14,989 nt of DNA from Phocaeicola_A sp963624095 (GCA_963624095.1 CAVFNZ010000057.1:1-14989); one strand, 5' to 3'; counted from the first letter of the stretch, positions 8,033 to 14,989 are shown. The notes: generated by a model from the sequence alone, not told the origin. Translations and numbers: made by a program.

Positions 8033-8302
8033 TTACTCCACCTCCTCAAAATCCACATATTCGCCTTCATCCTCGCCAATGAGCTTCCGCTTGTTGGCGG
8101 ATGTGGCGTGTGGTTGGCGGTCGTGAGCGGTAGTGTCCGAGCCCGTAGAACCATCATAGTCCGTATCGTAGTAACTTTGCCGACGGCTATCGCGCCGGCG
8201 GAAGAGACCACCGAAGAGGAAGGAAAGCACTCCCCTCACGATGGAAAAGAGGATGACAAACCCGATGATGAACAATATGAATAGACAACCTAATGCATGC
8301 AT
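8033..8302 (-). CDS. Small membrane protein of the DUF4834 type
   Basis: The product has 89 residues. One hydrophobic segment spans about residues 4-31, followed by a basic patch F-R-R-R-D-S-R-R, a polar low-complexity middle and the acidic end GEDEGEYVDFEEVE. A single N-terminal membrane anchor with a conserved G-E-Y-V-D-F-E-E-V tail is what I recall for the Bacteroidales DUF4834 family; its function is unknown. It is the last gene of the psd-pssA unit, 61 bases after the pssA stop, so it is probably co-transcribed with phospholipid synthesis genes. It converges with the ATPase gene with only four bases between the two stop codons. The start ATG at 8302 has no clear Shine-Dalgarno. The family call is from memory of the motif and should be confirmed by a profile search. 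Confidence 0.75.
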   Translation of the reverse strand: MHALGCLFILFIIGFVILFSIVRGVLSFLFGGLFRRRDSRRQSYYDTDYDGSTGSDTTAHDRQPHATSANKRKLIGEDEGEYVDFEEVE

Positions 8303-8363
8303 ATCTTGAATTGTTTTCCTTGATAAAGTAGCAAAGAGTGTGCCACACGATAAGCGGTGGCGG

Positions 8364-9178
8364 TTATTTGGCGCGCTGCGTCAGGGCTGAGAGCAAGACG
8401 TACCACACGATGACGGCAGCCAAGCCGCTGATACCCAAGAGGGACAGCAAGGGGATGCAGACCAGCAGGANNNNNNNNNNNNNNNNNNNNNNNNNNNNNN
8501 NNNNNNNNNCCACACGATGACGGCAGCCAAGCCGCTGATACCCAAGAGGGACAGCAAGGGGATACAGACCAGCAGGAAGATGTACTTCACTTTGTTGTCA
8601 GCCCACGAGAGATTCTTGAACTTCAACGAGAACATCGGAATCTCCGCAACCAACAACCACGAGGTGAGGCATACCAGCAAGAAGAGCCATACGGCGTTGA
8701 ACATGTCGGAGACGAGGAAGTCGTGCGCGCCGATGACCAACGCTCCCCAAAAAAGGGCATTGGCGGGGGTTGGCATCCCGATGAACGACGAAGACTGGCG
8801 CGCGTCAATATTGAACTTGGCCAACCGCAACACGGAGAACACCGCAATGAGGAAAGCCGTATAGGGGAACAGCTCTGCCACCGGCATCAGCCAGACGGGA
8901 TAGTGAACCTCGTGAAACAGACTGAATACTATCAATGCGGGAGCCAAACCGAATGTCACGTCGTCCGCCAACGAATCGAGTTCCTTGCCCATGGGACCGG
9001 ACACGCTCAGCAAGCGAGCCAACATGCCGTCGAAGAAATCGAACACGGCTCCGATGATGATAAAGAGCACCGCCATGCGGTAATTGGCCTCGAATGCCAT
9101 CACGCACGCCACACACCCCGAGAAGAGGTTGCAGCAGGTGGCCGTATTGGGAATATGACGGGTTATGCGGTTTGCCAT
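8364..9178 (-). CDS. pssA: CDP-diacylglycerol-serine O-phosphatidyltransferase, interrupted by assembly gap
   Basis: PssA joins serine to CDP-diacylglycerol to make phosphatidylserine in the inner membrane. The CDP-alcohol phosphotransferase signature D-G-x2-A-R-x8-G-x3-D-x3-D is complete (Asp50, Gly51, Ala54, Arg55, Gly64, Asp68, Asp72), in a polytopic hydrophobic protein. As written, the frame breaks after Trp223 at a 39-N gap flanked by two copies of the same 68 bases. The copies are offset by 107 bases, which shifts the frame. Collapsing the gap and one copy restores the frame: Trp223 continues as YVLLSALTQRAK and stops at 8364-8366, giving 235 residues, a normal length. The gene is therefore probably intact in the organism. 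It starts 11 bases after the psd stop codon and is clearly in one unit with it. Confidence 0.92.
8403..8470. repeat. First copy of 68-base duplicated contig end
   Basis: Bases 8403-8470 match 8510-8577 except for one position (G at 8457, A at 8564). Both copies encode the same stretch of PssA, and the mismatch is silent (TGC versus TGT for Cys on the coding strand). With Ns between them, this is the signature of two overlapping contig ends that were scaffolded without being merged. Confidence 0.9.
8471..8509. other. Assembly gap (39 N) inside pssA
   Basis: A run of 39 unknown bases lies between two copies of the same sequence. The flanking duplication indicates that no sequence is really missing and that the gap should close by overlap. 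Confidence 0.95.
8510..8577. repeat. Second copy of 68-base duplicated contig end
   Basis: This is the copy in frame with the N-terminal part of PssA. See the first copy at 8403-8470, from which it differs only at 8564. Confidence 0.9.
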
Positions 9179-9189
9179 GAGTCTGTGCG

Positions 9190-9876
9190 CTATTTAAGTT
9201 TGGCAATGACCGTTTCGTTGCCAACCGTCTTTTGGTTGAGCTTCACGCAAATCTCCGTATCCAAGGGAAGGTAGACATCCACGCGTGAACCGAACTTGAT
9301 GAAACCCATATGCTCGTCGATGAAACAAGTCTCACCTTCCTCGGCGTAAGTGACGATGCGCCGTGCCATAGCCCCGGCTATCTGGCGCGCCATAACCTCC
9401 TGTCCATCGGGAGTCTCGATAATCACCATGGAACGTTCATTCTCAGTGCTCGCCTTGGGCAAGTACGCCTTGTGGAAATTGCCGTTCTGATGGGCGACTT
9501 TCTTCACCGTACCCTCCACCGGATACCAGTTGGCGTGTACGTTCACCAAGCTCATGAAGATGGAAATCATGATCCGCTTGTCATGAAAATACTCATTCTC
9601 GTCCACCACCTCCGCAACCACAATGGTTCCGTCGGCCGGTGCCACCACTGTCTTTTCCGTCTCACCCGCAAAGTAGCGGATAGGACAGCGGAAGAAATTG
9701 ACCATAGTCAAGAAAGTGCCGAGACTGAGAATGGCTATGATGATGAAAGGTATCTTGGTATCAAAAGAAAAGAAAAGAGCAGTGTTTACCAACGCTAACA
9801 AGATGAAGCTCAGCGTTAAGGTATGAGTTCCCTCTCGGTGTATTCTAATCTTTTTGAGTTTCCTTAGTCGGTTCAT
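9190..9876 (-). CDS. psd: Phosphatidylserine decarboxylase proenzyme, short pyruvoyl type
   Basis: The 228-residue protein decarboxylates phosphatidylserine to phosphatidylethanolamine, the step after PssA. Two hydrophobic stretches (about 21-38 and 43-60) anchor it in the inner membrane. The catalytic part has APADGT with Asp82, VNVHANWYPVEG with His114, and a late G-S in KFGSRVDVYLP. Self-cleavage between Gly196 and Ser197 would turn Ser197 into the pyruvoyl group, leaving an alpha chain of 32 residues. The short length and the F-G-S rather than L-G-S-T site fit the compact PSD-A class rather than the longer E. coli type. It has its own promoter (9905-9935) and is followed after 11 bases by pssA, so substrate-making and substrate-using enzymes are co-expressed. 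All expected active-site residues are present. Confidence 0.95.
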   Translation of the reverse strand: MNRLRKLKKIRIHREGTHTLTLSFILLALVNTALFFSFDTKIPFIIIAILSLGTFLTMVNFFRCPIRYFAGETEKTVVAPADGTIVVAEVVDENEYFHDKRIMISIFMSLVNVHANWYPVEGTVKKVAHQNGNFHKAYLPKASTENERSMVIIETPDGQEVMARQIAGAMARRIVTYAEEGETCFIDEHMGFIKFGSRVDVYLPLDTEICVKLNQKTVGNETVIAKLK

Positions 9877-9904
9877 GTTTTCCGTTAAAGTAAATATTAT
9901 CGGG

Positions 9905-9935
9905 CAAAAGTAAGTTTAATCGGTGAATCTACCAA
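9905..9935 (-). promoter_or_regulatory. Promoter of the psd-pssA-DUF4834 unit
   Basis: On the minus strand TACTTTTG (9912-9905) matches TAnnTTTG, and TTG (9935-9933) lies 20 bases upstream. Transcription would begin near 9898, leaving about 22 bases before the psd ATG at 9876. This suggests the lipid genes can be expressed independently of dnaE. Confidence 0.6.
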
Positions 9936-9947
9936 GGATTTCCACAA

Positions 9948-9962
9948 GAATTGCCACAATTC
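9948..9962 (-). terminator. Small perfect hairpin after dnaE, weak terminator candidate
   Basis: GAATTG and CAATTC form a 6-bp stem with a 3-base loop, six bases after the dnaE stop. Four of the six pairs are A-T and there is no T-tract behind it, so some read-through into psd is likely. Confidence 0.3.
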
Positions 9963-9968
9963 ATAAGC

Positions 9969-12900
9969 CTATGCGTTTATTTTGAACTCCAGTTGTTGTT
10001 GCTCAATAAAGGAAATCATCTCCTTCGACACGTTTATTTTTCGCTTCCTGCATTTCAGTTCCACCTGCATGTTGGCCTCTTTCACCTTGAAGCGGAGCTC
10101 CGTCTTGCCGGGATATTTGTCCGCCAGGCACTCCAATTCGTTCACCAGTGTGTCATCGATGGCATTCAGCGGTATGGTGACGGTGAAAGTGTTCAGCAGC
10201 TGGTCCTTAACTTCAGGCAGCAACTGGATAGACTCTATCTTCATCTCCAGTTCGTCCTGCTTCCATTGGCGGGGCTGATACTTGCCTTTTATGAAGACAA
10301 AGTATCCCTGGTGCAGGTAATTGCTCCAGGTTGTCCAGTCCTTGCCGAAGAAGAACATCTCGTAGGGTCCGGAGTAGTCCTCTATCTTGACAATGCCGTA
10401 GGGGTTGTTGTTCTTCGAGTACCGCTCGCGACAGTCGGTGATGATGCCTCCGAAAGTCAAATCCTTGTCCCTCAGTTCCTCTTTATTTTCCAACTGCTTC
10501 ACCCGCGTGTTGCAGACGTGCTTCAGGATGACGGCATAGTCGTCCAGCGGATGGGCGGAGAGGTACATGCCCACCAAGTCGCGCTCGCGGTCCAGCCGTT
10601 CGATGTTGCTCCACGGTTCCGTTTGGGGTACTTCGGGGGTAGCAATCTCTATGGGGGTGTCGTCACCGAAGAGCGAGTTCTGCGCGGATGCCTTGTCCGC
10701 CTGATAGCGCACGCCATAGCGCACCAGTGACTCGGTGTAGCTCTCCCCCTTGCTGTTGTTGGCAAAGAAAGTCTCACGCTTCACCCCTTCGAACGTGTCG
10801 AAACCGCCCGCCGCTACAATGTTCTCGATGTTCTTTCGGTTGCAGGCGGAGAGGTTGACCCGTTGCACGAAGTCGGTGGCACTGGTATAGGGTCCGTGCG
10901 CGTTGCGCTCTTCAAGAATGGCGTTCACGGCACCTTCGCCCACGCCTTTGATGGCACCCAGACCGAAACGGATGTCGCCCTTCTTGTTGACGGAGAACTT
11001 CATGCTACTCTCGTTCACGTCCGGCCCGAGCACCTGTATGCCCATGGCCTTGCATTCATTCATCAACTTCGTGATTTCATCGATGTTGGAGATGTTGCGG
11101 CTCAGCGTCGCGGCCATATACTGCGAAGGGTAGTTGGCCTTGAGGTAGGCGGTCTGGTAAGCCACCCATGAATAGCAGGTGGCGTGCGACTTATTGAAGG
11201 CGTAGGAGGCGAACTTCTCCCAGTCCGCCCATATCTTTTCGAGCACCTTGGGGTCGTGGCCGTTCTTCTGTCCGCCCTCGATGAACTTCGGTTTCATGTG
11301 GTCCAGCTTGTCACGCAACTTCTTACCCATGGCCTTACGCAAAGCGTCGCTCTCGCCCCGGGTGAAGTCCGCCAACAGTCGGGAGAGAAGCATCACCTGC
11401 TCCTGATAGACCGTGATGCCGTAAGTGTCCTTCAGATACTTCTCCATGATGGGGATATCGTACTCAATAGGCTTACGGCCCTGCTTGCGGTCGATAAAGT
11501 CGGGGATGTAGTCCATCGGACCCGGCCGATAGAGGGCGTTCATGGCGATGAGGTCCTCGAAGGTGGTAGGCTGCAGCTCGCGCAGGTACTTCTGCATACC
11601 GGCGGACTCGAACTGGAACGTACCGATGGTGCGGCCTTCGCTATATAGTTTATAGGTCTTGGCATCGTTGATGTCGATGGTGTCGATGTCGATGTCGATG
11701 CCCAGGCTGGCGCGTATGTTTTCGATAGCCTCCTTGATGATGGAGAGGGTCTTCAGTCCCAAGAAGTCCATCTTGATAAGTCCCGTCTCCTCGATGACCG
11801 AACCTTCGTATTGCGTGACCAGCAGCTTCTCGCCCGTCTCCTTGTCGTCCGCCGTGCTCACCGGCACCCAATCCGTGATGTCGTCACGGCAAATGATGGT
11901 ACCGCAGGCGTGCACACCCGTGCCACGGATGTTGCCTTCGAGCATCTTGGCATATTTGAGGGTGTTCCTCAGCGTTTCGTCACTGGAGGCTTCGGCGGCT
12001 TGCAGCTCAGGCACGTAAGCGATGGCATTCTGCAGGTTAAGTTTCTTGTCGGGTATCTTGTCGGGAATCAGCTTGCATAGGCGGTCCGACTCCGAAAGCG
12101 GCAGCTTCTGTACGCGCGCCACGTCCTTGATGGCCATCTTGGTAGCCATGGTGCCGTAGGTGATGATGTGCGCCACTTTCTCTTTCCCGTATTTCTCCGT
12201 CACCCATCGCAACACCTCACCGCGACCATCGTCGTCGAAGTCCACGTCGATATCAGGCAGTGAGATACGGTCCGGATTGAGGAAACGTTCAAACAGCAAG
12301 TCGTAGGCAATAGGGTCAATCTTTGTGATGCCAAGACAATAGGCCACGGCAGAGCCGGCGGCAGAGCCACGTCCCGGCCCCACGGAAACGCCGAGTTCAT
12401 TGCGCGCGGCGTTGATGAAGTCCTGCACGATGAGGAAGTACCCCGGGAAACCCATCGTCTTCATGATGTGAAGTTCGAACTTCAGCCGTTCCTTCACCTC
12501 ATCGGTGAGTTTGTCCTTGTACATCCTCTCCGCGCCGTCCATGGCCAGCTTGCGCAGATAGTCCGCCTCCAGCTTGATGCGATAGAGCTTGTCGTACCCG
12601 CCCAACTTCTTTATCTTCGCCTTTGCGGCCTCCTCGCTCATCACCACATTGCCGTTCTCGTCACGGGTGAACTCATTGAAGAGGTCTTCCTCGGTATATT
12701 TCCTGCGGTACTCCTCCTCCGTGCCGAACTCCTCGGGGATAGCGAAGGTCGGCATAATCGGGTCATGGTTGATGGAGTAAATCTCCACCTGGTCGCAAAT
12801 GTCCACCGTATTGCTCAGAGCCTCGGGCACATAACCGAAAATGCCGTTCATCTCCTCCTTCGTCTTGAACCACTCCTGTTTGGAGTAGAGCATACGCTTG

Positions 12901-13760
12901 GGGTCATCCAGGTCCTTCTGTGTGCCCACGCAGATGAGCCGGTCGTGCGCCTCCGCATCCTCCTCGTTCACAAAGTGCACATCGTTGGTGCAGACCAACT
13001 TGACGTTATATTTTTTACTGTATTCAATCAGTTTCTCGTTCACTTTCAGCTGCATGGGGTACGCCTCGTGGTTGGCGCGCGGCACGGTGGCCTTGTGGAG
13101 CTGCAACTCCAGATAGTAATCATCGCCGAACACCCGCTTATACCATTGGATAGCCTCTTCCGCCTTGTCCCACTGCTCGTTGGTGATGCATTTGGGAACC
13201 TCACCACCCAAGCAGGCCGAGCAGACAATCAGCCCCTCGCGATATTTCTCCAACTCCACGCGGTCGGTACGGGGGCGCATGCTGAAACCTTCCGTCCATG
13301 CTTTCGACACCAACTTGATGAGGTTGTGGTATCCCTTTTCATTCTTGGCGAGCACCACCAAGTGATAGCCGCTCTTATCGCTTTTCTCGTCCTTATTGAA
13401 CAGGCGGCGACGGGCCACATACATCTCACACCCGATGATAGGCTTGAAGATTTTCCGCTGCGCTTGCTCCAGTTGCAGTTTCAGCTCAGCCACCTGCGCG
13501 GTGCTCTCTTCCGTAGCTTCAGCGTTCCCTTCCAACTCAGCAATCTGTTTCTTCAGGTCCTTGATTTCGTCCTGCACCTTACTGTTCTTCTTGATGACAT
13601 AGTTGGTGAACTCCTTGATGCCGAACATGTTTCCATGGTCTGTCACGGCCATGCCGCGCATGCCGTCCGCAATGGCCTTGTCGACCAGCCGCGGGATGGA
13701 TGCCTGTCCGTCGAGGAGTGAGTACTGTGTGTGAACGTGTAGGTGGACGAAATCTTGCAT
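9969..13760 (-). CDS. dnaE: DNA polymerase III alpha subunit
   Basis: The 1263-residue product is the replicative polymerase. The PHP domain starts with HLHVHTQYSLLDG (6-18) and VTDHGNM (39-45), and continues with GCEMYV (110-115) and a later NDVHF. A charged, coiled-coil-like insertion (about 57-104) splits it. The polymerase core shows GRGSAAGS (463-470), PDIDVDF (502-508; Asp505 and Asp507 equivalent to the E. coli metal-binding pair) and MDFLGL (Asp665, the third catalytic Asp). Q-N-S-L-F-G at 1027-1032 resembles the beta-clamp-binding motif, and an OB-fold lies at about 1100-1161. Length and motifs fit DnaE rather than PolC. The frame is open to 13838, but the PHP motif and the promoter at 13795-13825 set the start at MQDFVHLHVH, 13760. 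It precedes psd by 92 bases on the same strand. Confidence 0.96.
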   Translation of the reverse strand: MQDFVHLHVHTQYSLLDGQASIPRLVDKAIADGMRGMAVTDHGNMFGIKEFTNYVIKKNSKVQDEIKDLKKQIAELEGNAEATEESTAQVAELKLQLEQAQRKIFKPIIGCEMYVARRRLFNKDEKSDKSGYHLVVLAKNEKGYHNLIKLVSKAWTEGFSMRPRTDRVELEKYREGLIVCSACLGGEVPKCITNEQWDKAEEAIQWYKRVFGDDYYLELQLHKATVPRANHEAYPMQLKVNEKLIEYSKKYNVKLVCTNDVHFVNEEDAEAHDRLICVGTQKDLDDPKRMLYSKQEWFKTKEEMNGIFGYVPEALSNTVDICDQVEIYSINHDPIMPTFAIPEEFGTEEEYRRKYTEEDLFNEFTRDENGNVVMSEEAAKAKIKKLGGYDKLYRIKLEADYLRKLAMDGAERMYKDKLTDEVKERLKFELHIMKTMGFPGYFLIVQDFINAARNELGVSVGPGRGSAAGSAVAYCLGITKIDPIAYDLLFERFLNPDRISLPDIDVDFDDDGRGEVLRWVTEKYGKEKVAHIITYGTMATKMAIKDVARVQKLPLSESDRLCKLIPDKIPDKKLNLQNAIAYVPELQAAEASSDETLRNTLKYAKMLEGNIRGTGVHACGTIICRDDITDWVPVSTADDKETGEKLLVTQYEGSVIEETGLIKMDFLGLKTLSIIKEAIENIRASLGIDIDIDTIDINDAKTYKLYSEGRTIGTFQFESAGMQKYLRELQPTTFEDLIAMNALYRPGPMDYIPDFIDRKQGRKPIEYDIPIMEKYLKDTYGITVYQEQVMLLSRLLADFTRGESDALRKAMGKKLRDKLDHMKPKFIEGGQKNGHDPKVLEKIWADWEKFASYAFNKSHATCYSWVAYQTAYLKANYPSQYMAATLSRNISNIDEITKLMNECKAMGIQVLGPDVNESSMKFSVNKKGDIRFGLGAIKGVGEGAVNAILEERNAHGPYTSATDFVQRVNLSACNRKNIENIVAAGGFDTFEGVKRETFFANNSKGESYTESLVRYGVRYQADKASAQNSLFGDDTPIEIATPEVPQTEPWSNIERLDRERDLVGMYLSAHPLDDYAVILKHVCNTRVKQLENKEELRDKDLTFGGIITDCRERYSKNNNPYGIVKIEDYSGPYEMFFFGKDWTTWSNYLHQGYFVFIKGKYQPRQWKQDELEMKIESIQLLPEVKDQLLNTFTVTIPLNAIDDTLVNELECLADKYPGKTELRFKVKEANMQVELKCRKRKINVSKEMISFIEQQQLEFKINA

Positions 13761-13794
13761 AAATGAAAGTTTTGTTGTTTTCCGAATTGGGTGA

Positions 13795-13825
13795 TAAAGG
13801 TACGGGGCTTTTGCCGAACGACCAA
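13795..13825 (-). promoter_or_regulatory. Promoter of dnaE
   Basis: On the minus strand TACCTTTA (13802-13795) matches TAnnTTTG except in the last base. TTG (13825-13823) sits 20 bases upstream. The predicted transcript start near 13788 gives a leader of about 28 bases to the ATG at 13760. Confidence 0.5.
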
Positions 13826-13841
13826 GGCGTTTGACCAAAAG

Positions 13842-13850
13842 TTATCAACA
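13842..13850 (+). promoter_or_regulatory. DnaA-box-like 9-mer upstream of dnaE
   Basis: TTATCAACA differs at one base from the DnaA box TTATCCACA. A single near-match is weak evidence, but its place 17 bases upstream of the dnaE -33 element makes replication-linked control possible. Confidence 0.25.
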
Positions 13851-13853
13851 GGC

Positions 13854-13871
13854 CGTCAAAAGGTCTTGACG
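13854..13871. promoter_or_regulatory. Interrupted palindrome, operator-like
   Basis: CGTCAA-aaggtc-TTGACG is a perfect 6-bp inverted repeat with a 6-base spacer, the shape of a dimeric regulator site. It lies about 28 bases upstream of the dnaE -33 element and about 105 bases upstream of the promoter of the rightward gene. Which gene it would serve is unknown. Between it and 13975 I see only an A/T-rich stretch and a weak CTCCG/CGGAG hairpin (13934-13951). Confidence 0.4.
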
Positions 13872-13976
13872 AATAATGGCCTTTGTACCCCATCGATCAA
13901 CGACACTTTTGTCATTTATATATAAAAGATAAACTCCGCATACCTACGGAGAATATCACATTTATCTCACCAACCC

Positions 13977-14007
13977 TTGAAAATCCAACAGGGTTTGCGT
14001 ATCTTTG
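13977..14007 (+). promoter_or_regulatory. Promoter of the AAA-ATPase-like gene
   Basis: TTG (13977-13979), 20 bases, then TATCTTTG (14000-14007), a full match to TAnnTTTG. Transcription would start near 14014, leaving about 15 bases before the ATG at 14029. Confidence 0.65.
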
Positions 14008-14013
14008 CCAACG

Positions 14014-14020
14014 AAAGGAG
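14014..14020 (+). promoter_or_regulatory. Strong Shine-Dalgarno of the AAA-ATPase-like gene
   Basis: AAAGGAG lies 8 bases before the ATG at 14029 and decides that start. It is the only strong Shine-Dalgarno seen in the window, and it would lie at the extreme 5' end of the predicted transcript. Confidence 0.6.
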
Positions 14021-14028
14021 AATCGGAT

Positions 14029-14989
14029 ATGGCAAACATCAATGGCAGAAAACTACCGGCAGGCATTCAGTCGTTCAAGGTAATCCGGGAAGATGGTTAT
14101 CTTTACGTTGACAAGAGCGACATCGTTTGGAATTTGGCGAATAGTGGCAAAAAGTTCAATTACCTAAGTCGTCCACGCCGCTTCGGCAAGTCCATCCTTG
14201 TCGATACGCTACGGATGTACCTTGAAGGAAGAAAAGAACTCTTCGAGGGGCTGAAGATTATGCAATTGGAGAAAGATTGGAAGCAACATCCCGTCATTCG
14301 CCTCGACCTCAGCTTGGGCGGAGCCAATGCGGAGACACTGCGTTCGTATCTAAACTTGCGCTTCAAGGAATACGAAAATAAATACGCTATTACTCCAGAC
14401 CCCACCGCCAAACTCGCCGACCGTTTTAGCGATATTATTGCTACCGCGTGCAAACAAACAGGCTTGAGGGTTGCCATCCTCATCGACGAATACGACTCCC
14501 CCCTCCAACACTCCTGGAACACCCCCGAACACGACAGGTGCACGGAGGTTTACCGTGAGGTGTTCGCCGTCCTGAAGTCCGCTGACGAGTACGAGCGACT
14601 GGTGTTCATCACGGGCATCACCAAGTTTACGCAGATATCCCTGTTCTCCGTGTTGAACAACCTTACCAACATCAGTTTTCTGCCGGAGTACGCAGCCATT
14701 TGCGGCATCACGGAGGAGGAAATCAGCGAGAACTTCCAACCCGAGTTGGAAAGGATGGCGGAGGTGAACGGATGGACCTTGCAGCAGACCCGTGACCGAT
14801 TGAAGGATTATTACGACGGCTACCACTTCAGCCGTCGCAACATGGTGGACATCTATAACCCGTTCAGTCTCATCAATGCCTTGGACACCCAAGAGATCAG
14901 CAATTTCTGGGCCGCTTCGGGTGCGACATCGCTACTTCCAAAGTTCGTGGACAACATGGAACTCAATCTGAAGGACTTCGAGAGTTGTT
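14029..14989 (+). CDS. AAA-ATPase-like / PD-(D/E)XK (DUF1703) family protein, 5' part, runs off right edge
   Basis: 320 codons are present without a stop. MANINGRKLPAGIQSF starts a protein of the AAA-ATPase-like family. It has the variant P-loop S-R-P-R-R-F-G-K-S (47-55), a Walker B-like ILIDEYD (150-156), FITGITKF (193-200) and Y-Y-D-G-Y-H-F (261-267). In complete members a C-terminal PD-(D/E)XK nuclease-like domain (DUF1703) follows; here it would lie beyond the edge and is not seen. Such genes occur in many copies in Bacteroidales genomes. Their role is not established, and a mobile-element or defence link is only speculation. It has its own promoter and a strong Shine-Dalgarno, and is divergent from dnaE, so it is probably an independent insertion beside a core gene. 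No frame break is seen in the visible part. Confidence 0.87.
   Translation, partial: MANINGRKLPAGIQSFKVIREDGYLYVDKSDIVWNLANSGKKFNYLSRPRRFGKSILVDTLRMYLEGRKELFEGLKIMQLEKDWKQHPVIRLDLSLGGANAETLRSYLNLRFKEYENKYAITPDPTAKLADRFSDIIATACKQTGLRVAILIDEYDSPLQHSWNTPEHDRCTEVYREVFAVLKSADEYERLVFITGITKFTQISLFSVLNNLTNISFLPEYAAICGITEEEISENFQPELERMAEVNGWTLQQTRDRLKDYYDGYHFSRRNMVDIYNPFSLINALDTQEISNFWAASGATSLLPKFVDNMELNLKDFESC

Noticed and set aside
8343..8411. Nine-base direct repeat CCACACGAT at 8343-8351 and 8403-8411
   Set aside because: It is short, one copy spans the pssA end and the other lies in intergenic sequence, and nothing else is shared around them; probably chance.
8403..8577. True tandem duplication or insertion in pssA
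   Set aside because: The exact copy at both sides of an N run, the frame break and the restored normal protein on collapsing it all point to an assembly artefact.
12468..13721. Long open frame (417 codons) on the plus strand opposite dnaE
   Set aside because: It is an antisense shadow of the conserved PHP/polymerase region, with no recognisable motif of its own.
13761..13838. N-terminal extension of DnaE by 26 residues
   Set aside because: The extension has no family similarity, overlaps the predicted promoter and comes before the conserved start M-Q-D-F-V-H.

Overview
The window looks like chromosomal DNA from a gut-type member of the Bacteroidales, close to Bacteroides and relatives. The evidence is the gene families (fimbrillin-family lipoprotein, a TonB-receptor-like OMP with a carboxypeptidase-type N-terminal domain, DUF4834, and a DnaE with an inserted coiled coil in its PHP domain). 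Promoters also fit the Bacteroidetes pattern TTG-N19/20-TAnnTTTG, and Shine-Dalgarno sites are mostly absent. Coding regions look fairly G+C rich for the group. A 39-N gap flanked by the same 68 bases, with one silent difference, shows this is a scaffolded draft, possibly metagenomic.

Layout. 1-531 (-): 5' part of a fimbrillin-family lipoprotein gene that runs off the left edge. 532-892: its promoter and a leader of about 325 nt with several nested inverted repeats, one ending in a terminator-like hairpin; this is the most interesting non-coding part. 893-1104: an isolated inverted repeat and the terminator of the next gene. 1105-4008 (-): a large outer-membrane beta-barrel protein with a Gly-rich tail. 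4009-4212: divergent intergenic region with the aroB promoter. 4213-5274 (+): aroB. 5359-8028 (+): a PMCA-type Ca2+ P-type ATPase. 8033-8302 (-): a small DUF4834 membrane protein, convergent with the ATPase. 8364-9178 (-): pssA, interrupted only by the assembly gap. 9190-9876 (-): psd. 9969-13760 (-): dnaE. 13761-14028: divergent intergenic region with two promoters, a perfect interrupted palindrome and a DnaA-box-like 9-mer. 14029-14989 (+): 5' part of an AAA-ATPase-like / PD-(D/E)XK family gene that runs off the right edge.

How the genes work together. psd, pssA and the DUF4834 gene are closely spaced on one strand behind a promoter of their own. PssA makes phosphatidylserine and Psd decarboxylates it to phosphatidylethanolamine. 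dnaE lies just upstream on the same strand with its own promoter. aroB (shikimate pathway) and the Ca2+ ATPase are separate housekeeping functions. The fimbrillin gene and the AAA-ATPase-like gene are the accessory-type genes at the two edges. No CRISPR array, tRNA, rRNA or insertion sequence was seen.
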